Assembly (NCBI RefSeq): GCF_002242805.1 | Contig: NZ_MCGQ01000049.1 | Span: 89,704-153,703 of the forward strand | Direction of reading: 5' to 3' | Length of the DNA stretch: 64,000 bases | From: Streptomyces diastatochromogenes | GTDB lineage: Bacteria; Actinomycetota; Actinomycetes; Streptomycetales; Streptomycetaceae | Part shown: positions 27,175-34,705 of the stretch, piece after piece | Numbering within the stretch: position 1 is the first letter of the stretch | How the letters are laid out: every line of letters begins with the position of its first letter | Program-made: the position numbers and the translations under genes | Notes under the pieces: generated by a model | What the model saw: the letters and a program-made list of their open reading frames with translations, nothing else | What the model was told of the DNA's origin: nothing | The model's database searches: none

Positions 27175-28329
27175 TCAGGAATGGGGCGACCGGGGCGCGG
27201 ACGCCTGCCACGCGGTGAACAGGGGTAGTCCGCTGCTACCGGCGAAGAGTACGAGGCCGAACGGCCTGTCGAACGCGATGTGCCTGGTCCGCGGTACGCG
27301 GACCGAGACGCTCCGAGTGTTCTTCCAGACCTGCGTCACGGCCGCCGCTCGCACACCCTCCTCATCCATCCTGAGTACCGATTCCTGGGTGACCCCGGCG
27401 ATACGGAGTGGTTCGGGAGACATGCCGGAGAAGTCGGCGCGAGCGGACACGGACAGGGGGGCGCCGAGCGAGGCGAGGTGTCGCTCCGCCTCCAGACGCG
27501 TACGCAGGTGGAGCCGCGGGACGGCGATGGTGACCTCGTCCGCGTCGACCGGCCGTCGGTGCTCGTGCGGCGCCCAGGCGGCGGGCAGGACGTCCGCGGG
27601 GCCCCGGCCCGGCGCTCCCCGCACGAGACTCACCTGCAGCGGCAGCCGACCGGGCTCCGCATCGCAGAGCAACGCCACCACATCCACCTCGTCCGCGGCG
27701 CCACCGGAGGGGGCCTCCACCGTCCAGGCGTACTCGGGCCCGGGCAGCGTCTTGGCCATGGTCGGGACGAGGTGCTCGACGCCCTGAGCGTCGGTGAAGG
27801 TCCGGTCGACGGTGTTCTGCTGCTTGAACCGGGATGCCCACTTGCCTTCCACCGTCAGCGCGTTGACGAGCAGGAGCAGGTCGTCCTCGTCCGGACAGTC
27901 CGGCAGCTCACGGAAGATTCCGCCGGTCGCCCTTCGTACCCAGGCATTGATCGCCGAGGGGTTGGCGGGGTCCAGGTGACCGAAGCTGATGTCCGGCAGC
28001 TCGTCCCGGAAATCCCGGTAGACCGGGATCCGTGACCACACGCCCGTCGCGACGGCCAGCCCTTCCGTTTGCGTCACTCGGGCGGCCACCTCGGTGGCGG
28101 CGGAGGCGGCCTCCGGCCCGGCCGCACCGAGCAGCTCATGCAGTTCCTGCGCCGTCTCCGACCGTGCCCCCGCGGCAACGGCCGACAGCGCGAGCCACAG
28201 ACCGATGGGCGAGCAGGCGAAATCACCGTTCGCCGCCCACACCGGCGCGTCATCGATCACCGACGCCAGCAGGCGCTCCGCGAACGCCCGGACCGCGCCG
28301 ACATGGTGAGCATGTACGGCTTGAGCCAC
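27175..28329 (-). CDS. Serpin-family protein
   Basis: 384 aa. Serpins trap serine or cysteine proteases by inserting a cleaved reactive loop. Family landmarks: FACSPIGLWLALSAVAAGAR near the N-terminus, LLLLVNALTVEGKWASRFKQ in the shutter/breach strands, a reactive-loop hinge MDEEGVRAAAVTQVW and the closing FDRPFGLVLFAGSSGLPLFT. The hinge has small residues after the Glu pair as in inhibitory serpins, but the scissile bond cannot be assigned. No signal peptide is visible; start at GTG 28329, just after GGGAGGCAG. Serpins are uncommon in bacteria. The two downstream membrane genes may be linked. Confidence 0.85.
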   Translation of the reverse strand: MAQAVHAHHVGAVRAFAERLLASVIDDAPVWAANGDFACSPIGLWLALSAVAAGARSETAQELHELLGAAGPEAASAATEVAARVTQTEGLAVATGVWSRIPVYRDFRDELPDISFGHLDPANPSAINAWVRRATGGIFRELPDCPDEDDLLLLVNALTVEGKWASRFKQQNTVDRTFTDAQGVEHLVPTMAKTLPGPEYAWTVEAPSGGAADEVDVVALLCDAEPGRLPLQVSLVRGAPGRGPADVLPAAWAPHEHRRPVDADEVTIAVPRLHLRTRLEAERHLASLGAPLSVSARADFSGMSPEPLRIAGVTQESVLRMDEEGVRAAAVTQVWKNTRSVSVRVPRTRHIAFDRPFGLVLFAGSSGLPLFTAWQASAPRSPHS

Positions 28330-28644
28330 TCTGCCTCCCACCTCGCACCGCCCGCACAGTGCGGAACGTCCTGACCAGTACAGGCCGTTTCGGTGCAGCG
28401 TCGGTAAGCCTGTCGCACCCCGCGTCGCCTCGGCATCGGTGCAATCACGCAGGCCGGTACCTAACCGGGGCGCGGGCTTTCTGCCCAGGCCTCGGTCGAC
28501 ACCCGTCCGTGGCGATCGAGGGGCGGCGTCGTCCATCGTCAGGCGGGTGAGGGTGCCGGGCAGTGGCCCACAGTGTTCTTGGCCCTGCCGGTGCCTGGAT
28601 TCGATGCGTCACGCTGCATCGAGCCAATCGTGGAGACGCAACTC

Positions 28645-28740
28645 CTAGCCCCGAGCGGATGAGTTGTCGTACCACTCGACGGTGGCGCCGATGAGGCTGG
28701 CGGCGACGGTTCGGGGGAGGTCGAGCGCGCCGAGATGGGC
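28645..28740 (-). pseudogene. MHS transporter N-terminal fragment (target-gene remnant, copy C)
   Basis: The minus strand reads LDLPRTVAASLIGATVEWYD and then NSSARG and stop: the transporter N-terminal motif cut at the same residue as in copy B (WYD-N-S). Upstream sequence is not clearly transporter-like. From 28330 to here I see only a possible degenerate right-arm repeat around 28550-28650. Confidence 0.55.
28666..28721. repeat. Direct repeat copy C (candidate attachment site)
   Basis: About 52 of 56 bases match copy A, same orientation, 12,189 bp after copy B. The left flank CCTAGCCCCGA and GATGAGTT matches that of copy B. Confidence 0.55.
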
Positions 28741-28923
28741 GATCGCGTCGGCCCGGACGATGGAGCAGTCGTCCCAGGTGTGCGCGGCGACCGGGGTTCC
28801 CGGCGTTCCCACCGAGCCGACTGGCGGAGGGCACAAGAGTGCTGGTCGGCGCACGGGGTACCCGAGTGCTTGCCGGAGCGTGGACCGGCTGAGACAAGGC
28901 TGATCGATTGGGAGGGGCACATC

Positions 28924-29684
28924 ATGGCGACGACGACCGTGCAGACTGCCGAGCAGGTGGGCGTACCGGAGATCGCCGACCCTTCGCACGTCACGCCCAA
29001 GGATGCGCGGGAGTTGTCGAAGCTGTTCTTCGAGCAGCTCGCGACGCTGGAAGAGGGCACGTCCGAGCACCAGTACGCGCGCAACACGCTCATCGAGATG
29101 AACATGTCGCTGGTCCGCTTCGCCGCCGGCCGGTTCCGCAGCCGGGGTCCGGAGGAGATGGAGGACATGGTCCAGGTAGGCATGATCGGCCTGATCAAGG
29201 CCATCGATCGGTTCGAGCTGACCAGGGAGGTGGAGTTCACCACCTTCGCCATTCCCTACATCGTCGGCGAGATCAAGCGGTTCTTCCGCGACACCTCCTG
29301 GGCCGTGCACCGACGACCAACGAGCTTTCCGAGCTGATGAGCCTTCCGGAGGACGAGGTCGTCGAGGCCCAACTCGCCTCGAACGGCTACAAGTCGGCCT
29401 CCCTGGACGCGGCGCTGGGCGGCAGCGAGGAGGGCGAGTCCGCGCTTGTGGACTTCATCGGTGACGAGGACGCCGCCTTCGGCCTGGTCGAGGACTTCCA
29501 CGCCCTCGCCCCGATGATCGCCGAACTCGACGAACGTGACCGCAAGATCATCCACTGGCGCTTCGTCGAGGAACTCACCCAGGCCCAGATCGGCGAACGT
29601 CTGGGCGTCTCCCAGATGCACATCTCCCGGCTGATCTCCCGTCTCCTGGCACGCCTGCGCGAAGGCATGCTCAGCACCACCTGA
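28924..29684 (+). pseudogene. SigB/SigF-family sigma factor, disrupted by an internal deletion
   Basis: The first frame (ATG 28924, GGGAGGGG upstream) encodes a normal N-terminus and sigma region 2: NTLIEMNMSLVRFAAGRFRS, MVQVGMIGLIKAIDRFEL, then FAIPYIVGEIKRFFRDTSW. It breaks at AVH and stops at 29337. The next frame resumes at PTTNELSELMSLPEDEVVEA and runs through regions 3 and 4 (DERDRKIIHWRFVEELTQAQ, then GVSQMHISRLISRLLARLRE) to 29684. The segment between, normally about 25 residues starting VPRRLQE, is missing, with loss of frame. The residual first ORF could make an isolated region-2 protein. Confidence 0.8.
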
Positions 29685-29751
29685 CGGCCGGTAGCCCGAC
29701 AGCCGGGCGGGGTCAGCACGTGCGTGTCGAGGCGCCTGTACCTGCCGTCAG

Positions 29752-30639
29752 CTAGGGGCGGGGCGCCGCAGGTGACGGAGGATCGGTACTTTCCCCAAGA
29801 GCGGGCTTCCCCAGCTCTGCGTTGAATTGCGCGCCCACAAGAAGGGCCAGATTGGACAGCCACAGCCAGATCAGGAAGATCACGACACCGGCCAGTGAAC
29901 CATACAGACGGTGATAGGTGCTGACGTGGGAGGTGTAGGCAGCGAATCCGAGCGAGACGCTCAACAGGAGCACCACCGCCAGCATGCCGCCCGGCGCCAT
30001 CTTCCGCACGGGGCGGGAGGACGCAGGGCCCGAGCGGTACAGGACCAGCACCAGGGCGACGGCAACCGCGGCCGCGACCGGCCATCGAAGTGCGTCCCAG
30101 GCGGCCTGCGGCCCGATCCCCAGATTCAGTGCACGGCCCAGACGCCGGGCCAGGTTGCCGGTGAGGAACAACGCCAGGGTCGACGTCAGAAGCAGGGTGA
30201 TCAGGACGAGGGCTGTGGCGATGATGCGCGGAGCGGTTCGCCAGACCGGCCGGTGCGCATCGATCCGATGCATGGCGTGCAACGCCCGGCGGAAGACACT
30301 CAGATAGCTGGAACCTGACCACAGGGCTGCCGAACCTCCGAGAAAGACCAGCGTCCATGCCGCTGACGACTGTCCGGCCATCTGCCGCAGGGCGCTGCGC
30401 AGCAGAGCGCGGGACGCGACCGGGACGGCCTGCGACATGCGGTCGATGACCTCCGGCTTGGCTGTGGGCACGGTGAGACCCAGGATCGAGAGGATTACCA
30501 GCAGCAGTGGGAACAGGGCCAGCACGGCGTAATAGGTCAGCGCAGCGGCCCAGTCCGTTACGTCGTCGTCCCAGACGACAACCGGAACGCGGCGCAGCGC
30601 CGCCCACCACCGAGCCGTCCGACCATCTCCATTCTCCAT
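29752..30639 (-). CDS. YihY/BrkB-family membrane protein
   Basis: 295 aa with about six membrane helices. Family motifs: DWAAALTYYAVLALFPLLLV near the N-terminus, SLAGVVIFLIWLWLSNLALL and the closing GAQFNAEL. YihY/BrkB proteins are of uncertain transport function (mistakenly called RNase BN in the past). ATG start at 30639, with AAGGTGAG 12 nt upstream. It is convergent with the broken sigma gene; the 30640-31560 region lies upstream. Confidence 0.85.
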   Translation of the reverse strand: MENGDGRTARWWAALRRVPVVVWDDDVTDWAAALTYYAVLALFPLLLVILSILGLTVPTAKPEVIDRMSQAVPVASRALLRSALRQMAGQSSAAWTLVFLGGSAALWSGSSYLSVFRRALHAMHRIDAHRPVWRTAPRIIATALVLITLLLTSTLALFLTGNLARRLGRALNLGIGPQAAWDALRWPVAAAVAVALVLVLYRSGPASSRPVRKMAPGGMLAVVLLLSVSLGFAAYTSHVSTYHRLYGSLAGVVIFLIWLWLSNLALLVGAQFNAELGKPALGESTDPPSPAAPRP

Positions 30640-31560
30640 GGAGCGGATGCTCTCACCTTCGATGCGGACACCGCTTCCTGCCACCCGCTGCGCTGTGCGA
30701 CAACGACGGGTCACTTCTTGAAAGCGTCCCTCGCTTACATGTCATTGCGCTTGGTGTCATCTTGGTCGAGCGGATGGTGCCTTAGGGGCTTGTCGATCGC
30801 GACGGCACGCTCATCTCACTGGCTCACGGCGCGGTCGAAGAGAATGCCCCGGCGTCTGATGACATGGCACACCGTGAAGGACGAGACGTGGGAACGGCGG
30901 CCAAGGGAAAGAAGCGGGTGTGGGGACGGTCCGGGTCTGGCTCTGTGCGCTGCTGGTGAAGGCAGGGTGGGGGAGTTGTCGTATCTGGTCCACGCGCGTA
31001 GCGGATCCTGTCGAGGCTGAGGTTGCCTCGTGTGTGCATCTCCAACCCCCCACGCCCTATGGAGACTTCATGCACCCCGCCGATTTCGGCCTGCCTGCCA
31101 CTGCCTTGCCCCTGAGCGGAACGGGTGCCGCTGCAGGCCCTGACTGAGCCTCCCGCACCGCCCTCTGGCGTCCGGTGCCGATGGTATGTCGGAGTCCTCG
31201 AACAATTCGAAGTCGGAGAACGCGTCGGCTGATCGGAAGCCCGGCGGCCCCGTCTTCTGGTGCGCGTACGCCATGCGTGACGCGCTCATCAAGCGTGTCC
31301 GGAGGCTGAGGCCCGCCGACCAGGAAGAGCCGGCCCGCGCGGATGCAGCGTCCGCGAGGGCTGCAGTCGGCATGCCGTGAGCCAGCCTCGGACCTCGTTC
31401 GGGGATTGGCGCTTTGTCGTCGACGTCATCTTGATGGTGATGGCATGTCCATGCCATCCATGCCACCCTCTCTCCAACCGCCGCACGAGCACGACAACAT
31501 CCACAACCGTCCCGGTCGGCCCCATACCGGCCGGACGTTCCCCCCACAAAAGGAGCTTGT
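30640..31560. other. Long intergenic region upstream of the metalloprotease
   Basis: No convincing gene. A 65-codon frame at 31186-31380 (MSESSNNSKSENASADRKPG, ending in a basic stretch) and a 25-codon frame at 31070 with GGAG five bases upstream are possible small proteins without recognised relatives. The protease promoter probably lies in the last 150 bp. Confidence 0.4.
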
Positions 31561-33204
31561 GTGACCTCCCGCGACACACGCCACCGGCGCACCGCTTTGG
31601 CCGCGGCCACAGCCGTCGCCGCCACCACGGCACTTCTGAGCACCGCGCTCACCACCACTGCCACCGCCCGGCCCACCGCCGGTCCCGCCCGCCTCGCCGC
31701 AGCTCCGGTCACGCTGTCGGCGGCCGCCCGTACGGGGCTGATCCGGCAGGCGCAGGCCGACGCGGCCCGGACCGCGCAGCACATAGGTCTCGGCGCCAAG
31801 GAGAAGCTGGTCGTCAAGGACGTCGTTAAGGATGCGGACGGCACCGTCCACACCCGCTACGAGCGCACGTATGCGGGCCTGCCGGTGCTCGGCGGCGACC
31901 TGGTCGTCCACACCACCAACTCCGGCAGGACCGAGGGCGTCTCCACTGCCACGAAGGCGAAGCTGAAGCTTGCCTCGCTCACGCCGCGGATCGCCGCCGC
32001 CAAGGCCGAGAAGCAGGCCCTGGGCCTGGCCAAGGCGGCGGGGTCGGCGAAGACCGCCGCGGACCAGACTCCGCGCAAGGTCGTATGGGCGGTGAGCGGC
32101 AAGCCCGTTCTCGCCTACGAGACGGTCGTCGGCGGCCTGCAGGACGACGGCACCCCGAACCAGTTGCACGTCGTCACCGACGCCGCCACCGGCAAGAAGC
32201 TCTTCCAGTACCAGGGCATAGAGACCGGCGTCGGCAACACCCACTACAGCGGCAAGGTGGACCTGTCGACGACGCAGTCAGGCTCGTCCTACACCCTCAC
32301 CGACGCCTCGCGCGGTGGTCACAAGACCAACAACCTCGACCACGGAACCTCTGGCAACGGCACGCTGTTCTCCCAGTCCAGCGACACCTGGGGCGACGGA
32401 ACGGTGTCGAACGCGGCGACCGCCGCCGCGGACGCCGCTTATGGGGCCCAGGAGACCTGGGACTTCTACAAGAAGGCCTTCGGCCGCAGCGGCATCAAGA
32501 ACGACGGCGTGGGTGCGTACTCCCGTGTGCACTACGGCAAGTCGTACGTGAACGCGTTCTGGGACGACAGCTGCTTCTGCATGACCTACGGCGACGGTGA
32601 GGGCGACAAGGACCCGCTCACCGCGCTCGACGTGGCCGGGCACGAGATGAGCCACGGTGTCACGTCCAACACCGCCGGGCTGGAGTACACCGGTGAGTCC
32701 GGCGGTCTGAACGAGGCGACCAGCGACATCATGGGGACCGGCGTGGAGTTCTACGCCGACAACTCGTCCGACCCGGGTGACTACCTCATCGGCGAGAAGA
32801 TCAACATCAACGGCGACGGCAAGCCGCTGCGCTACATGGACAAGCCCAGCAAGGACGGCGGCTCCGCCGACTACTGGTCCTCCAGCGTGGGCGGCCTGGA
32901 CGTGCACTACTCGTCCGGCGTCGCCAACCACTTCTTCTACCTGCTGTCCGAAGGCAGCGGCGCGAAGACGATCAACGGCGTGAGCTACGACTCGCCCACC
33001 CAGGACGGCTCCAAGGTCACCGGCATCGGCCGGGACAAGGCGCTGCAGATCTGGTACAAGGCGCTGACCGCGTACTTCACCTCGACGACCGACTACAAGG
33101 GCGCCCGCGCCGGCACCCTCAAGGCGGCATCCGACCTCTACGGTGCCTCGAGCACCGAGTACAAGACGGTCGAGGCAGCCTGGTCCGCAGTCAACGTGAG
33201 CTGA
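31561..33204 (+). CDS. Secreted M4 (thermolysin-like) metallopeptidase
   Basis: 547 aa preproprotein. GTG start, AAAGGAG 8 nt upstream; signal peptide of about 40 residues. An FTP/propeptide region follows (KDADGTVHTRYERTYAGLPV, GGDLVVHT). The zinc site is HEMSH (His361, Glu362, His365) with the third ligand Glu385 in GLNEATSD, and the catalytic-His region is GGLDVHYSSGVANHFFYLLS. The enzyme degrades extracellular protein. Length fits the actinobacterial M4 type without added C-terminal domains. It has its own strong terminator. Confidence 0.95.
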   Translation: MTSRDTRHRRTALAAATAVAATTALLSTALTTTATARPTAGPARLAAAPVTLSAAARTGLIRQAQADAARTAQHIGLGAKEKLVVKDVVKDADGTVHTRYERTYAGLPVLGGDLVVHTTNSGRTEGVSTATKAKLKLASLTPRIAAAKAEKQALGLAKAAGSAKTAADQTPRKVVWAVSGKPVLAYETVVGGLQDDGTPNQLHVVTDAATGKKLFQYQGIETGVGNTHYSGKVDLSTTQSGSSYTLTDASRGGHKTNNLDHGTSGNGTLFSQSSDTWGDGTVSNAATAAADAAYGAQETWDFYKKAFGRSGIKNDGVGAYSRVHYGKSYVNAFWDDSCFCMTYGDGEGDKDPLTALDVAGHEMSHGVTSNTAGLEYTGESGGLNEATSDIMGTGVEFYADNSSDPGDYLIGEKININGDGKPLRYMDKPSKDGGSADYWSSSVGGLDVHYSSGVANHFFYLLSEGSGAKTINGVSYDSPTQDGSKVTGIGRDKALQIWYKALTAYFTSTTDYKGARAGTLKAASDLYGASSTEYKTVEAAWSAVNVS

Positions 33205-33212
33205 TCCCCACA

Positions 33213-33255
33213 GGCCAGGGGCGGCAGCCGGGACCCCCCGGTGCCGCCCCTGGCC
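33213..33255 (+). terminator. Strong terminator of the metallopeptidase gene
   Basis: Perfect 14-bp stem GGCCAGGGGCGGCA / TGCCGCCCCTGGCC around a 15-nt loop, 8 bp after the stop codon. Confidence 0.8.
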
Positions 33256-33305
33256 CTCGACTTCACTGCCGGTGCCGCACCCGGTGGCCTGCTGGGGGTG
33301 TGTGC

Positions 33306-33331
33306 CCCCAGGCGCGGTCAGCCGCCTGGGG
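33306..33331 (-). terminator. Terminator of the MFS/dikinase/ligase operon
   Basis: Perfect 9-bp stem CCCCAGGCG / CGCCTGGGG with an 8-nt loop, 5 bp beyond the stop of the MFS gene on the minus strand. It separates the operon from the convergent metallopeptidase. Confidence 0.7.
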
Positions 33332-33335
33332 CGGC

Positions 33336-34697
33336 TCAGGGGTGCGGGGCCACGCCCTCGTCGACGGGCAGGGCAACGGGCTCCTCCACCGGCTGTGCGA
33401 CTGCCTTGGCGGAGGCCGCGTCGGCACCGTGCGCTCCACGCGTCCCACGCGCGGCCGACGCCGGACTCACGCGGCGCAGAGCCAGATGCAGCACCGGTAT
33501 CAGCACGCAGGTGACCGCGGCGGACTGCCACAGAAGCGCGTCGAGCCGGCCCGCCGCCAGGTACGCGCCCGCGGCCACTGCCGCCACCGCACACACGCCG
33601 CGGTCCACGATGCTCTCCACCGAAAGCAGCGTGGCACGCGGGGCCCCCTTCGGGATGGCGTCGTTGATGAGCTTGCGCTGCACCGGATAGCCGAACCCGG
33701 TGATCGCAGCGAACGCACACAGCAGCCCGGCCACGGCCCACGGGCCGCCGACAGTCGTGCCGGCGAGTGCGGCGGCGAGCGCGACGCTCAGCAGGGACAC
33801 CCAGGCCGCGGGCGACAGCCGCCGGCTCAGCCACTGGGGCCGGGCGGAGGTCACCGCCTCGGCTACCGTCATCGCCGCGAGGACACTGCCGTGGCTGCTC
33901 TCTGCGATGCCGTGCTCGAGCAACACCGGCTGGAACAGATTGACCTGGCAGATCCGCGACAGCGTGAAGACCGCCACGCCCTGCACCATGAGCAGGGCCA
34001 GCCACGGTGACGACCGAAGGGTGCGCAGGGCGGCGCCGGTGTCCCGCAGCAGAGCTCCCCTCCGCCGCCCACGAGTGCTCGCCCCCGCGCCCGTGGCGCC
34101 GGCGGCGATCCGGGGCAGGGCGAGGGCGCAGCCGAGAGAGCCCGCCGCGCTCGCCGCGCTGAGCACGTACGGCGACTGGTGGGCCACAGACATCAGCGGT
34201 CCGACGAGCGGCCAGCAGACGACCTTGGCGGCGAGCCCGAGGGCACGCGCCGTTCCCTCCGCCCTGAGGTAGTGGGCGTCCGCTCCCTCGGCGCGCAAGC
34301 CGTCGTACAGGCAGGCGCTCGCCGCGCCCGAGGTCAGGGAGCGCCCGGCGGCGATCGCTAGGAAGTGCACGAGGAAGCCCGGGTACGAGGGCGCCAGCAC
34401 CGGCACCATGTTCGCCGCCGTCATGACCACCGCGCCCGCGCGCAGGCAGTTGCGGGCACCGGCGCGGTCGGCGACGACTCCCGTGGGTATCTCGAACAGG
34501 CAGAAGGCGACGTAGTAGATGCTCTGGATGCCGAAGATCTGGCCGTCCGACAGACCCGCGGCACGCTGGTAGGCGTAGAACACGGGCATCCACCACAACA
34601 GGTTGAACAACAGCTGGAACCCGTTGTTGAGGCGGATGATGCGGCGGGCGGCCGTGCTCATGGCCGGATCCGCGGAGCGGCGCCACACAGAAGTCAT
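33336..34697 (-). CDS. MFS transporter, last gene of the ATP-grasp/dikinase operon
   Basis: 453 aa with about 12 helices. N-terminal half: LNNGFQLLFNLLWWMPVFYA, and the MFS loop in FEIPTGVVADRAGARN. The C-terminal tail is long and Ala/Pro-rich. Transport direction is not readable. Position as the last gene, 8 bp after the dikinase stop, suggests export of, or immunity to, the pathway product, as with BacE in bacilysin clusters (analogy only). Start ATG 34697; Met-13 (34661) is an alternative. Confidence 0.8.
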   Translation of the reverse strand: MTSVWRRSADPAMSTAARRIIRLNNGFQLLFNLLWWMPVFYAYQRAAGLSDGQIFGIQSIYYVAFCLFEIPTGVVADRAGARNCLRAGAVVMTAANMVPVLAPSYPGFLVHFLAIAAGRSLTSGAASACLYDGLRAEGADAHYLRAEGTARALGLAAKVVCWPLVGPLMSVAHQSPYVLSAASAAGSLGCALALPRIAAGATGAGASTRGRRRGALLRDTGAALRTLRSSPWLALLMVQGVAVFTLSRICQVNLFQPVLLEHGIAESSHGSVLAAMTVAEAVTSARPQWLSRRLSPAAWVSLLSVALAAALAGTTVGGPWAVAGLLCAFAAITGFGYPVQRKLINDAIPKGAPRATLLSVESIVDRGVCAVAAVAAGAYLAAGRLDALLWQSAAVTCVLIPVLHLALRRVSPASAARGTRGAHGADAASAKAVAQPVEEPVALPVDEGVAPHP

Positions 34698-34705
34698 GGA
34701 GCGCC

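Noticed and set aside
31186..31380. 65-codon small ORF upstream of the metallopeptidase
   Set aside because: No ribosome binding site or known relatives; mentioned only within the intergenic entry.
31561..33204. Link between the serpin and the secreted M4 protease as an inhibitor/target pair
   Set aside because: Serpins act on serine/cysteine proteases, and the serpin has no visible export signal.
32278..34686. 802-codon minus-strand frame across the protease end and the MFS gene
   Set aside because: Shadow frame of two well-supported genes; no domain, crosses two terminators.
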